64,000 nt of DNA from Viscum album (taxonomy: Eukaryota > Streptophyta > Magnoliopsida > Santalales > Viscaceae), in the NCBI GenBank assembly GCA_963277665.1, contig OY728159.1, positions 1,024,381,343 through 1,024,445,342 on the forward strand, in the 5' to 3' direction. The position numbers were made by a program, and so were the translations under genes. Shown here piece after piece: positions 38,873 through 51,681 of the stretch. The notes under the pieces are model-generated. The model saw only the letters and a program-made list of their open reading frames with translations. It had not been told where the DNA came from and made no database searches. Every line of letters starts with the position of its first letter. The stretch's first letter is position 1.

Positions 38873-40857
38873 ATGGCGAAATATAGATTTTTAGGTTAAT
38901 CCACTGATTTTTTCAATGGATTATTTTATCCCTGAGTGGGAATTGGACTTCAAAGAGGATTGTCCTATGCTGAGGGATCTGATCAATGCATGGGACTCTC
39001 AAGAGCCTTTTTTCTCAAGAAACAAAGGGTTAAACTTCGTGGATGCGCTCTTAGGTTGTTCAGATCTAGTCAAAGAGGATTTGTCTCATTCCTCTAATAT
39101 TACAAGGCTTGAAAATGGTGGTTTTGCGGTGGTGGCAGATCCGGAGGCACTGCAACTAAGGATCAACCTATGAAAATTATTTATCATGGGGAGTGTGATT
39201 TATTCAAGGGGGGACAAGCCTTGGTCTTATTCTAATCTCAAGAATAGGGTTTCTCATTGTTGGTGAAGTAGATATTGGAGGCATATTCCTATTGAGATAG
39301 GGTACTTTAATATAATCTTTCAATCCAAACATGCTCTGAATTTGGCATGGAGTTGTGGAAATCTGCAACTCAATCCTAGAATCTTCATATTACCAGAATG
39401 GGGTGTCAATTTTAATCCATTTAATATATCGAAAAACAATGCTCAATTATGGGTAAGGGTTTATGGATTGAACTGAGTGTATTGGAATCCAAATATCTTA
39501 AATGACATAGAATCTTCTCTTGGTACCCTAATTGGAATGGATCAGAGGACCTTGGAAGGGGATTTGGGATTAACTTATCTTATTCTGGTGGATGTTAACA
39601 TGAAAATCAAGAGATCTGCTAGAATATCATTCCATGCTTATGAAAACAAGTCTGAAGTGAAAGTGGAGTATGAGATTGTGCTGCACTTTTGTGATGTTTT
39701 TAAGATCCTGGGTCATTGGGTTTATAACTGAAGTTTTCTTCAAAAGATAGTTACTATTAATCCTAAATACCTGTAGTGGATTGATCCTAACAGGGGCTAG
39801 AAAAAAAGTTTCTTTCTTTGAGAAGAAGGGGGTTACTAAGAGCCATTCTGGTCCCTCACAATATTTGAAGATTTGGACTAACAACCCCCATATTATGGAT
39901 CCTATGATGAAATCACTTTCTCTAGTTTCTATCCTAAAATAATCTTCGGATGATATGGTTGAGGTAGTGGAAACAAAAAAATTGTGATGTCCTTATCACC
40001 CTTAAAGGTGGGTCCTATGATGATTCCTTCTATAGAATGTGAATTCAAGGAATATCGGCCCATATTATTTGAAATTTTTAATGATATTTATTCCCAGGTT
40101 TTGACCTTCAAACAGAAGAAGAATATAGTTCCTTATATCTATATTTATCTATGAAAATTATAGATCTTGTGTTGTCCCTGCAAGGAGGTGTGAATCTTAC
40201 TGACACAAAAGTTTCACCCATACTAGCTGGCCCTGCTGCTTCCATACCTACTGAGTAGCCATGTCAAGTGTGTTGTTGTGATATTATTCCAATATAGATG
40301 GCTTCTGAAAATGTGTCCAGATCTGTATCTCAAATTCCCCAATGCAATAATGATTTATCAAAACCTTTGAAATCTGGGAAGTATGATTTAAAGTAGGATA
40401 ATGTTGTTGTCTTCAGTTCTGAAAAGCATGTCACACATCTTATAACCACTCAACATATTCTTTGTGGGAATAAAGAAGAGCGGTCTTGCATAGTGAAATG
40501 TCCAGATATTAGGTTTGCAAAGACTTCAAAAAATATTTCATCTAAAATTTCTCTCAGATCTGCAAGAAAGAAACCTCTCTATAACACAGTTTTAGTTGTA
40601 GCTTCATGCACTGGTCTTCCTGTCTTACAGCAGGTTCAGAATACTAGTATTCTTGATTCTCAAAATTTTATGTTACATGATGTAGAAAATGATTTAGATT
40701 TCAAAATCATAAATCATCCTAACTCTGGGGTTAAAGGAAATGTTATTAATTTGAACATCTATCAGAAAATTCAAAAAACTATGGATGGGTCTATTCGGGA
40801 TGATAATTACAAAATTACACTGCCTATTACATATGAGATTAATTACTTATTTTAGTG
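38873..40857 (+). pseudogene. LINE ORF1 (DUF4283, CCHC-type RNA-binding protein)
   Basis: The ATG at 38873 is the first in the leader. A frame from 38916 opens MDYFIPEWELDF and stays open to 39173. DUF4283 follows over about 39280-39720: FNPFNISKNNAQLWVRVYGL near 39410, then GTLIGMDQRTLEGDLG near 39514, then KVEYEIV. The zinc-knuckle start reads FCDVFKILGH at 39687-39716, where the second cysteine has become F. The 40493-40855 block is a 120-codon open frame of polar, basic composition, probably the ORF1 C-terminal half. The protein would coat LINE RNA. Several stops and shifts separate the blocks. Confidence 0.82.
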
Positions 40858-40984
40858 CACTCTCACTCCCAAAAGGAATATAGAGAGACCACCAAAGAAG
40901 GCAGGAGGTAAAATCAAGAGGTGTTCTAACCTCAGATTTAGATTTAAATTAAAAACCACTTTTGGAATTGCTAGGGACATTCCA

Positions 40985-43900
40985 ATATGGAATCCTCTAG
41001 GTCTATTTGGTTCATTATAAAAGAACATAAACCAGTTATCATTGGTATGTATGAACCAAAAATGATTTTCTCCTCTCGAATTTCAAACTTAGTGAATTTT
41101 GGATTCCATCTTATTAACACCAACAAATGATCATCTTCATCCAATAGTCTGGGTTATGGATCAATCTTTTCTAAAAATCCCTTAAATTGTTATATCAAGT
41201 GATGCACATGTGACAGATTCTTCCAAACATATTGATCACCAGTATTCATGCTCTTTTAATTAGGCTCATAACAGGTATACAAATCGCAGAAATCTTTGGA
41301 TAGATATTGGTACTTTAAAACCCTCTATTACAAATCCTTGGATTATGATGGGGGATTTCAATTCTATTTTGAATTAGGGTGAGAAAATGGGTGTGTCCAA
41401 AAATTCCATTTCATCCAGGGAATTAAAATAATGCATAGATCAAAATGATCTATTTGAGGTTAATCTTGTTGGTGCAAAGTACACTTGGTTCAGGAAGCTT
41501 TTGAATAGTTTTGTGGCTAGTAAAATTGATAGGGATTTTGTAACTAAGGATTATCTGGATATATGGGGATCCATTTTGTGCACTACACTTTGTAGACATA
41601 ATTCTTATCACCATCCTATTCAAGTAGACCTTGTGGAAAAGGATCAAAAGCCTCTGTACCCATTCAAATTTAACAATCCTTGGGTTACTCATCCTAAATG
41701 TAGAGATATTATACAAAACACTTGGATCTCTGTAAACTATAGAAGTGATTCTTTTTCTTGTATAACCAAACTCAAAATTCTTAAGAAGACATTTAATATT
41801 TCGAGTAAATATCATTTCAGCTGACTTGAATCTGACATTGTTTCTCTAGATGCTTCTCCTTGAAATGTTCAAGAGCTCAATTACCATAATAAATTTTCTA
41901 ATTGTATTTTACTTGAAACTGGGTTTTCATTCAAGCTCAACAAACTTCTTAACATAAAAGATGCATTGTAAATGGATTACATTAATGAAAATTTGTTAAT
42001 GGATGGTTATAGAAACATGAATTGTTTCAATGTTCTTCAGAAAATTATGAAAATTTTCAAGCCTCTTTCTCTGATAAAAAATTGTGATGGTCTCATTGAC
42101 AATAAGAAGGATTTATCTGAGCATGTTATCTCCTATTACAAGGATCATTTCAATAGGTCATATAACTCCATGTATCATGTGGAAGGGGTTATTTCACAGC
42201 TTGTGACATAGGAAGATAATTACAACATTTTTTCTACTCCTTTGTCTTCAGAGATAAAGGAGGCTATTTTAAGTCACACATCTGAAAGTTCTCCAGGACC
42301 AGATGGTTTTGGTAACTTATTCTTTCAATATTTCTTGGATATTATCCATGTTTATGTTTGTAGGTTGGACACCCACTTTTTCAATGATGGTATTCTTCAT
42401 CATGGGTTGAATGCTCAGTTTCTAGCTCTTATCCCCAAAGTGGAAAATTCAAATAAAATCCATCTTTTTAGGATTATTTCCTGCATTAACACAACATACA
42501 AGATTATTGGAAATATCATTTCTAACATGCTTCCCACTATTGATAGTAATATTGTCTTTGCTAATCATTTTGATTTTATTAAGGGAAGGTCGATTCAAGA
42601 ATGTCTTATTACTACTTTGGAAAGTGTGAATCTTCTCAAAAGTCCGATCAGGGGAGGAACCATTACCTTGAAGCTTGATGTGTGGATGGATTTTGATACT
42701 ATAGATTTGGGTTTCAGTTGAAATATTCTCATCATTTTTGGTTTTGATATCACCTTTATTAATTGGGTCAAGATCATTTTAGGATCGACTAATATTTATG
42801 TTCATATTAATGGATCTCTTAAAAGATACTTTGGTTACTCGAGAGGCATCAGGCAAGGTGATCCATTATCTTATGTGATTTTTTCAATTGATGGAGATTA
42901 TTTAAGAAGATTTAATTCCATTATGGATGGGAATGGGAAGATGAAGTTTGTTCTTGATAGTAGGGTTCTTGTTGCTCCTTACCATCTTTTTTATGCTGAT
43001 GAAATAATCCTTTTAACTCAAGGAGACAATTGAAATATAAGAAACAACAAGAGGTCACTTTTACATTATGATATGGTTTCTGGTCAGGAGATTAGATGGA
43101 ATAAGTCCTATGTGAACATTGGGAGGAACTTCACCCAAAAAAGAAAATTTATATTATCAGTGAGTTGGGCATCAAAGAAGGTGGTTTCCCCTTAATTTAT
43201 TTGGGGGTTCCTATGTTTTGATGGAGACTGAAGGCTTGATACTTCTCTAGCATTGTTGGTAATATTAGATGGAAGCTCTAAATCTGGATGGGAAAATCTT
43301 TATCCTTGGATGGTCGGGTCTCAATAGTGAATTCCACTATCATATCCAAATTATTGTATTGTTTTATGGTGTATAAATGGCCAAAATATCTAATAAAGAG
43401 CATTGTTGTGTTAATTTAAAATTTTATTTGGAGTGGTTCTGTTGTGGAAATAATGCTTACCACGGTTTCATGGTAAAATGTCTGCAAGCCTTAGATGCAG
43501 GTGGTTTAGGTATTAAGAATCATGGATATTTTAATGATTCCTTACAATTTGGGTTTATGTGGAGGCTTATTAATATTCATTCAGAAGCTCTTTTCTTACT
43601 TCAGGTTCGATTCATGAATACACTCAAATATGGAAATTTTAACTGTCTCAGCACTTCGGTATGGCATGGTTTTAAGTCTATTTTTTCTATTATTGAAAAT
43701 GATTCAAGATGGATTGTATCTAAGGAGTCATATTTATCTTTCTGGGGGAGAAACTGGACTTTGTTTCCATTGATTGATTTGATTTCATATGGAGATTAAA
43801 ATCTGGATATTGACATATCATCTAATGCTGAACATCAGAGTATGGATAATCTACCATCTCATGTTATTTCCACTATTGATATATCTTTCTTCTCTAATAG

Positions 43901-45027
43901 GGAGGACTTTTTATCTTGCGAACCTGCTACTAGTGGAATCATCCCTTCTAAAGTGTTTTATGAGCATGCCATATACAACAACAATGAGTTAAATTGGATG
44001 GGTAATTTGAGGGGAAATTTATTGAGGCTTTTTTTGTCTACATTGGCTTGGAAAGTTCCTCATAAAAATATTACAACTGATGATTTATTGAAAAATTGTG
44101 GAATATCGATGTGTTCTATATGTGTTTTGTGTCATCAAAATAGGGAAGATTTTTAACATCTTTTCCATAGTTTTGCATCAGCTTCGGCAATGTAAAAGGC
44201 TATGGATGGTGTGTTTGAAGTGTATTTAACTCGGGTCACAACGATTCAGGATTTTTTAAAGAGCTGGAGTAATACCAGATTATCATTGCATCATCTGTGT
44301 CTTTTATAAGTAGCTGAAGAAGAGGTCATTCACTGCATTTGGAGCTCCAGGAACAAGAGGATTCTTAACCAATAGACCTTTCAAGTTATTGTCGCGCTGA
44401 CTGGAATTTTATCTGCTGTTTGAAAAACTTTTGATCTGAAAAAACATTGTTGTTCAGATTATGACCTCTCAGTTTTAACTTGGTTTGGGGAAAATGGTAA
44501 TTTCCAACATCCATTTGGAATTATTTATGTTTATTTTCAAGCATCATTTTCTATTTGGAATAAAATCAATTCTGATGGTTCCTTAAAAGATAATCTGGGA
44601 CCTGATGGTTTTGGTGTTGTGTATAGGGATCATCATGGAGGTGTTATTAGTTGTTTTCATGGATCTTGTGGAAATTCCTCCTCCCTTGAAGAATAAATTC
44701 TTGGTGTGATTATAGAAGTTGAGCAGGAAGAACAATATGGTTGGAATAATCTTTGGCTTGAATGCGATTCTATAACTATTGTTCTTGTTATTCAATCTAG
44801 TTCGATTCATCTTTAATGGACGCTCACCAATAGATAGATCAGATGTTTGGATCTTTTATACTCTATGGATCATATGGTTACTCATTTATATCGATAGGCT
44901 AATGTTCTTGTGGATGGTCTTGCAAACAAAGGCATCAATGGTCTTGTCTTTCAATGGGACAATCAGGTTCCAGATGATCTTATTCCTCTTCTTTAGAGGG
45001 ATCAATGCAAATATCCCATTTTCATAA
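40985..45027 (+). pseudogene. LINE ORF2: endonuclease, reverse transcriptase, RNase H
   Basis: Endonuclease: MGDFNSIL at 41348-41371 (family: GDFN), then a KIDRDFV block near 41525 (family: SRLDRFLVS). Reverse transcriptase: SSPGPDGFGNLFF from 42287; LALIPKVEN near 42423; LKLDVWMDFDTID near 42668 (family: LKxDxxKAFDxV); GIRQGDP at 42844-42864; and active site FYADE at 42989-43003 where the family has FADD. A zinc-binding region follows at about 43900-44160. RNase H begins INSDGSLKDN near 44566 and continues through LECDS near 44758 to ANVLVDGLANKG near 44900. ORF2 nicks target DNA and reverse-transcribes the LINE RNA there. At least eight stops or shifts are present, and the second catalytic aspartate is changed to glutamate. 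Confidence 0.9.
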
Positions 45028-45102
45028 TTGTGTAAGGTTTTCATTTAATAAATGGGTCTTTCTTTTCTAGGCAAGGACTTAGTTTACCATTAAAAAGGAA
45101 AA

Positions 45103-48100
45103 AATTATGCTTTTTAATATATTATTTTATTTTATAAATCCTATGTCGAATGTTTTTATTACTAACTTAAAATGTTAATTTAATAAAATAGTTCTAGGTA
45201 TTTTCTTTGAATAAATTATTTTCAAGGTGATTTTCAGTTTTTTCTTAAAATGAAACCATTATACCATTAATTTTTTTAGATTAAACCAATTTATGTCATA
45301 TTAATTAATAATTTTTATAACTATGTCTTACACATAAATTTTTGTCATAAAAACAAATGTTTCATAAAAATAGTTTTAACATGATTATGTGTTTGAATTT
45401 TATAATTATGTTTTCAAACATTTAGAAATTTTATTTTATAGAATGATTTTAAATATTTAAATCTGAATTATTGAATTAGGTAAAAGGTTCCATCATAACA
45501 TTTTCCCTCTAAATTAGTCAGTAGTGATAAAAATTATTTACCAAATTAAAAGTAAATTATGGTAAAATAAAAAGGATAGAATAAAAATCCCTAAAACACT
45601 AAATTTTGATTCATAAATGAGTTGTTGAAATTATATTATTCCCAAACTTCTTTTCCCACCTATTTTTTCAATATTTTGGTCATTGACCCTTTAATAGTAG
45701 GTTTACATTATAAAAAATGTAAGGGTTTCCCCCGATGAAAAATTTCTCTTCAGCTAAAAAGGAGTAACAACCTCACTACATAAATACTAACCTTTCCTAA
45801 TAATTTATTATTGAAACCCATTATATTTTATACTCATACAATCTTATAAAACTTATATAATTTCCTTTTTACCCTTAGTTTTCTTAATTATTTCATAGCC
45901 ATGTAAGCTTTCATGACAAAACTCAAACGTCTGACATAAGTATTACATTAGCTTAGTTTTTCAACTTAATCCAATCATTCCTAAATAACCTATAACCTTA
46001 TTAAAATTATTAAATCTGTATAATTATTATAATTTAATTCCATTACATTAATTAAATAATAATTACTTACTCTTTTCCATCCACTTATAAAAACAATAGA
46101 ATTTTACTTGTGCGTTCTGTAGTCTACCACATCCATTAAATAAATTTTTTTTGGATATTAATTTTATTTAATTATAAAAAAACCCATAAATTATGTTTCC
46201 ATAAATTAATAAAATAAAAAAATATCATTATTCAAATATTATATTTATATTATATATTTTATTAACCATACTAATCAATCAAGATATATCACGATCATGT
46301 TTGGGTTTGATTAACCACATAAATAAATAAATTATATAAAACACTATCATGGATGACTGTAAGAACGTAAATTCTTGTAATATTATAAGTAAATAAATAT
46401 TAAAATATTACATTTTTTTCTTTTTTTTATTTAAACTATTATGAAAATATCATCATCGATCACAAAAATTACCCAAATTAACCGACGCTGATTTAATTTT
46501 CTTGCAAACATAAGAAAAAATAATATAGTCAATGAATATAATATGAAAAATATAATGTAACATTAAATAAAAAATATAATAATTAAATTCCTAATAAAGT
46601 TTCTAATAAATTTATTTTAATTATTTGGGATTTTAAACATGTTCACATAATGAATCTGGAATAAATTAAGGGTTTCATCTAATAATTTTTTTTGAGAAAC
46701 ATTTTCTTTCAGATACCAAATTTCATTTAAATTGTGTGTATACAACCTATTGGATATAAAATATAATTTATTTTATTTATTCATTTTATATTAACTTAAA
46801 TTTAAATCAATTTCTATTTCAGGATGTATTTATTAGAATGTCTCTTAGTGTATATGGGTTTTCATCTCCAATTCCTCTCTTTGAAACATTCTTTTTATTA
46901 TACATCTAATTTCATTTGAGTGGAATATTTTATAACTAATTGATATTTTATATCCATAAATACCCTTTATTCAAGGTAAATTATTTAGAATATAAAACTC
47001 ACACTCTCTTATAAGAGGTATTGATTTAAATTCTTGTCAAATTATAGGTAGTTTTCATGACTTAAATCATTTCATTGGGTCGTAATCACTCATATATTAC
47101 TATTAGAATTAAATATTGATATAGTATAGAATATTATTATGTTATAATGTATTAAACCAATTTATTATAGGTAATTAATGCTTCACAAAAAATTCATCAT
47201 CCTTTTTTATTTTATTATTATTTTTTTAATTGCATTTTTTTATGAATAATTCCCATTTATTTTTGACTTTTTTACCATATCTTGGTTTTTAATTCTTAAA
47301 AATGATCACCTTTACCTAAGGTAAATGATAATTTATTTTCTCTCCAATAATATTTATTTTTTTCACTATTATTTTTAACAAAATATTATCAATTTAATGA
47401 TGTGGGTTTTTCTAAGAAGTTGTTTCAAAATATTTAAAATGATTTTCCATACAATGAACATATATTCATCCCTTCAACATCAAATTTTGACATATGGTTC
47501 ATTTCATATCAAGGTATCCTTATTTTAATTTTTATTGATGTTTTTTAATATGTTTTATATTTATCATCAAACAATGGATTTTTTAAAATAAGAGGAAAAT
47601 AACGACTTTTCAAATGATTTTAACAAAAACTTCTAAATTAAAATTATTTCGTTATTTCTCTTTCTTTTAAAACTGATTTTTCTCTAATGGTGCAATGGTT
47701 CATAAATAACTTTGAATGTTGTCTTATAAAATACACTATTTTGTTGGTCAATTTTTTGTTATCAAATTATCATGATTTTTTAGTTGTTATAATTTTTAAA
47801 ATATTTGAAACCCATTTTCATTCCATAGGTTATTTATGGTAAGTTAGTTTATATGATATTAAGTGTCACATAAGTGTATGGATGATGATTAGTGGGGTAA
47901 AATATAACCATTTAATTCATCGGTTAAAATTTTATATTTCATCATATAACTATTGGTATCATGTAAACTATTCTCACCCCACTATGGGAAACACATATGG
48001 AATGATCACTCCCCTATGGAAATCTATTAGGGTGCATTCTTTATTATGGGAATTGGGTGGTGATTTCTGATCCAGCTCAATATACCTACCTATGTTCGTG

Positions 48101-48660
48101 CCTCTTCTTTTTCATAAGATGTGATTTTTTTCTAATATATAACTAATGTTTTTTATATTCCATGTTTTAATGGTATTACACATTTCTATATTATAATTTC
48201 ACTTTTTGATTTATTCACGTTATATACTTCTAAGACATGTTTTAATGAAAATTATTTAGTATTATGTTTCTACTACATGATCTATAATGTTAAATAAAGA
48301 TTATAATTTTCCCTCATGATCCATGGATCATTTTTTTATATTTATCCTTTATTCATGCTTTCCCTCATTTGTTTGATCTAATAGTCGTGATTATTTCATA
48401 TTTTTCTTTTAATGAGAATTTGACCTCACCCCTTTATTATGTTCCCATTACCTAGCTTATGACGATTATTTTATCATCTGAAATTTATAAAATACGTTCT
48501 AGAGGAGAACATTTATGGAAAAATGTCATCAAGTGTTATAAAATATGGTATTTATATAGCTATTATCCAAGATATCAAACCATTAGTTTCATGGGTAGTT
48601 TGAATTTTTTTAAGATATATTAATTAATCCATGGTATCAATATTTTTTTGTATTTTTATT
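45103..48660 (+). repeat. 3' LTR of gypsy B, right part
   Basis: Continues the LTR after the LINE, collinear with about 30985-34510. Matches include TTATAAATCCTATGTCGAATG at 45130 and the minisatellite at 47980-48053. Homology ends abruptly near 48660, while the 5' LTR seems to go on to about 34702. Confidence 0.75.
47980..48053 (+). repeat. Sister-LTR copy of the 31-bp minisatellite
   Basis: CACTATGGGAA at 47980, CCCTATGGAAAT at 48011 and TTATGGGAAT at 48043, with periods of 30-31. The same array is in the 5' LTR at 33857-33962. Confidence 0.75.
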
Positions 48661-49559
48661 GGGTAACCAAACTGAACCTTCAAAGGATGACACCCCCCAA
48701 CCTACCCCACCACCACCACTATCCAGAGAATAATGAAAAGAACATCGATGAGGAAATAGATGAGAATAAGTAAAATGAAACCTAACACAGGCTCTAATAG
48801 AGTCTCCTACACCACAGAGAGAGGATATTACACATCATTTAGAAGATCTTATACATTAAAATAGAATTTAGAATGAAATATATTATTCACCAATGACATA
48901 TCTAATAAAGAACATACATATATCACTTATGGTATGGGGAATGAATATGAAACCATCATTTTTACTTTATTATAGTGGATCTATCTCCTACAGTGACTTA
49001 TTTGATGTTTCGTTAGGGGATAATACTAGTAACCAATACTTGTTGAAATATGTCTCCAACGTTTGATATTGGGTAGTCCTCGACTCAAAAATATGAGGAG
49101 GTATAGGTATCACAATGTATTAAGGTTACAAAAGTAATATTATATGTAGAATAGTATAGGGAGGTAGCTTTGACATAGCCATATGTTCACCCAGTTGAGG
49201 TAAAGGTTGGAAATAAAGAGAAACTAACTCTTGTATCTGGTACACTATAGCAACATAGATGTTGCACCCAATGTGGGTATGAGGTCTATACATTGAGTTA
49301 TAGAACAGAGAGGTGGTGACATTTATTTAATTGATTATAAAACATTATATATATACATATATAATTTATGATGTAATTAAATGTATTTTTTATAATTTAT
49401 ATTTATATATAAATTTTCAAATTAAAACTGCATAAGAACTACAATTTTAATTTCATGATAAAGTTAAAAAGTCACTGAATAGAAATGAAACATCATTTTA
49501 GAATTCCTAGCACAATATTAATAATTATATTATAAAAAAATACCAAATATATAATCATT
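48661..49559. other. Unassigned segment, less AT-rich, possibly coding
   Basis: 48670-49330 has a proline-codon run (CCACCACCACCACT near 48709) and looks like decayed protein-coding DNA, but no family was recognised on either strand. It follows the abrupt end of the gypsy B LTR and precedes copia B, so it may be a fragment of another element into which copia B inserted. 49340-49559 is simple AT-rich sequence. Confidence 0.4.
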
Positions 49560-51633
49560 TATCATATAATTTAAAATGTATATCTTTATAATACGATATT
49601 TAGAGGTTAATTCAGATATAGAACATTCAACATCTTCCAATTAAATATGTAAAATATCTATGTGGGTTGTATTTTTTATTTTAATATATATAATTATATT
49701 GTGGTTATGATCCTTAATTTTTTGTTTCTTATTTTAATTTTATAATTGATATTATTATATTTAATGAACATTATGTTTATATTATTATTGTGTTGGATGA
49801 GCTAGAAGAAGGTATATATTTATGTGAAATTCACAGGCTTAAAGTATGTATAGAGACAATTTTAGAAATCCTATGGGCATCCACGATATTGAACTATATT
49901 AAGGGTGATGTTGTATTTTTCTTAGTACATGTTATGTTTGATGATGGGTTCACTACCATTCATGGTAAATAAATGTTTTCTTGAAGATGAAATATAAAAA
50001 AAAATCCATTTGTGGGAATTATAAATTTCCCAACTAGTGGAATGTTTTTTTGGAGATATACTTTCAAAAAGTAAAGATATCTAACCAAGATTTGTGTATT
50101 TTCATTAGTTTATTTGTTTGAGGAAGAATTATAATTAAACAAAAAGATTTAGAGTTTATATGAGAACTTATTTAGTATACCATTTGATGTTATTTCTTAG
50201 TTGAATGATATATAATTTATAATGAAAACATCATATAGTGAGGTTACATAAGATTTTTTCTTACAGAAGCTGATGTTTTAAGAAACAAAAAATGAAAATA
50301 TCATACATATATGAATTTTAATATCTTGTATGATATTTTTTATGACATTTGAATTGGGGATATTAAAAAATTAAAATATCATATGTTATTCTCTTTTATT
50401 AAAATATTTCATAACCTTATATGTTATTTGAGAATATTTTATGACTTTTTTTATGATTTGTATGATAATTCATCTATTCTAGGTTATACTGAAATAAGAA
50501 ACATAATATTATATGGTGCATAAAGCCTTTATGTCTTCTAAAAGCTCATATGATAATTTAATTTTTGAATTATAGGAATTATTTAAAATAATTTAAATTA
50601 AAATTATTATGGAAGTACGATTAATATTCCGGAAAAATCTTTTTGTTTATTATATTTAATAAGTATTCTAAATAAAAGTATAATAAAATTAGATGATTCA
50701 AGTGAAAATTACTCTAATGGTCAAAAGTCATTATCACTCACGGTTTCTTATACACTCTAAGATAAACTTATACAAGATGAGGGTAATGGGGATATTTGTG
50801 AGATATTTCTACACCACAAGATGAGATTACAAGTAACGTTTCATAGTGGTAAATATCAAGGTGAATGAATGTTGTTTATTTTTTGTTTATTTTAATATAA
50901 AAATAATCTTGTGTAAATTTAAACTATATTAACATTTGAGTCTTATAGAAGAATTATATGAGGATGGTTAACTCGGTATTGAATGTGTTCTGAAAGAGAT
51001 TTTACCACTAAAAACACATGATGCTTCCACAATTGAATCTATAAATATTATTTATATATGGTTCGATGAATATGATTAATAATAAATAATTTGAAAGAGA
51101 AAAAATATTAATAATTCAGTGTGATATTTGTTTGAGAAGAAGATCTAATACATTTCTATATCCTAGAAGAAAGAAGAAGAAACATAAAACCCTGAGAATA
51201 TCATAAATAGATTATTATTAGAGGAAGTGGAAGAATACCATCATCTAGGGTTTTTTAGGCTTATATACTCATATAAAATCATTCTTTAGAAGGGTGTGTT
51301 TTTTATTATGGTTAATGAAAGATTGAAACCGGTTGGTGCTCACAATTATTTGATTTCATGGTCATAGACATGATAATTTCTTTTTTAATAATAAAAAGGG
51401 AATTGTGAAAGTGGGACAATTAACATGTGACACTCGGGAAATAGTCATATTAAATTAGAATACCAATGTTAAAAACATATTCTGTGTGTTTATTTCTTCA
51501 TTAGTGAGTTTATTGAGGGATAGGTGATTAAAATTAATTATAGTGAAAGTATTCTTAATTAATATAAACACGAGTCACCCCCCCCCCCCCCACACACACA
51601 CACTAGTGTGTATCACCCTTCATGCGATCCAAA
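49560..51633 (+). repeat. 5' LTR of copia B
   Basis: Matches the 3' LTR: GATATACTTTCA at 50056 against GATATGCTTTCA at 56711; TTTGTTTGAGGA near 50109 against 56769; TTCATTAGTGAGT at 51498 against 58171; GTATCACCCTTCATG at 51609 against 58257. The start is extrapolated from the 3' copy length and is uncertain, since homology before about 50000 is hard to see. Confidence 0.7.
51578..51606 (+). repeat. C14 run followed by (CA)n inside the copia B 5' LTR
   Basis: Fourteen C are followed by about seven CA units just before the LTR end. The sister LTR at about 58240-58250 has only CACCCCAATACAG at the same place, so the two copies differ mainly by growth of this tract. Confidence 0.85.
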
Positions 51634-51634
51634 A

Positions 51635-51648
51635 ATTGGTGTTAGATA
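51635..51648 (+). other. Primer binding site of copia B (initiator tRNA-Met type)
   Basis: ATTGGTGTTAGATA compares with the canonical ATTGGTATCAGAGC. It is adjacent to the 5' LTR end; the sister LTR lacks it and continues with different sequence. Confidence 0.65.
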
Positions 51649-51681
51649 ATGTTATATCCTTGGGATAAAATCAAAAAATAA

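Larger units (their letters stand above)
38837..45102 (+). mobile_element. L1-type LINE, nearly complete, nested in gypsy B 3' LTR
   Basis: ORF1 (38873 to about 40857) and ORF2 (about 40985-45027) are in the same orientation, followed by a short A-rich tail near 45090-45106. ORF2 carries endonuclease, reverse transcriptase, a zinc-binding domain and a C-terminal RNase H, the arrangement of plant LINE families that acquired RNase H. It is the least decayed element in the window, with the longest open blocks (159 and 140 codons), so it is younger than its host LTR. Possible target duplication: 38821-38836 against 45103-45117. Confidence 0.88.
30521..48660 (+). mobile_element. Ty3/gypsy retrotransposon B with long LTRs, carrying a nested LINE
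   Basis: 5' LTR 30521 to about 34702, internal pol 35240-38360, polypurine tract 38361-38370, and a 3' LTR split into 38372-38836 and 45103-48660 by an L1 LINE. Pol order is reverse transcriptase, RNase H, integrase, which is diagnostic for gypsy. LTRs of about 4 kb beginning TRTAAxGACC resemble long-LTR plant gypsy elements such as Tekay, but lineage cannot be settled by eye. Only about 700 bp separate LTR and reverse transcriptase, so gag and most of protease are deleted or unreadable. The 3' LTR stops matching at about 48660, short of the 5' copy's end, so the element is truncated there. Confidence 0.8.

Noticed and set aside
41450..41815. 121-codon reverse-strand open frame as a gene
   Set aside because: Shadow of the LINE ORF2 endonuclease region on the + strand.
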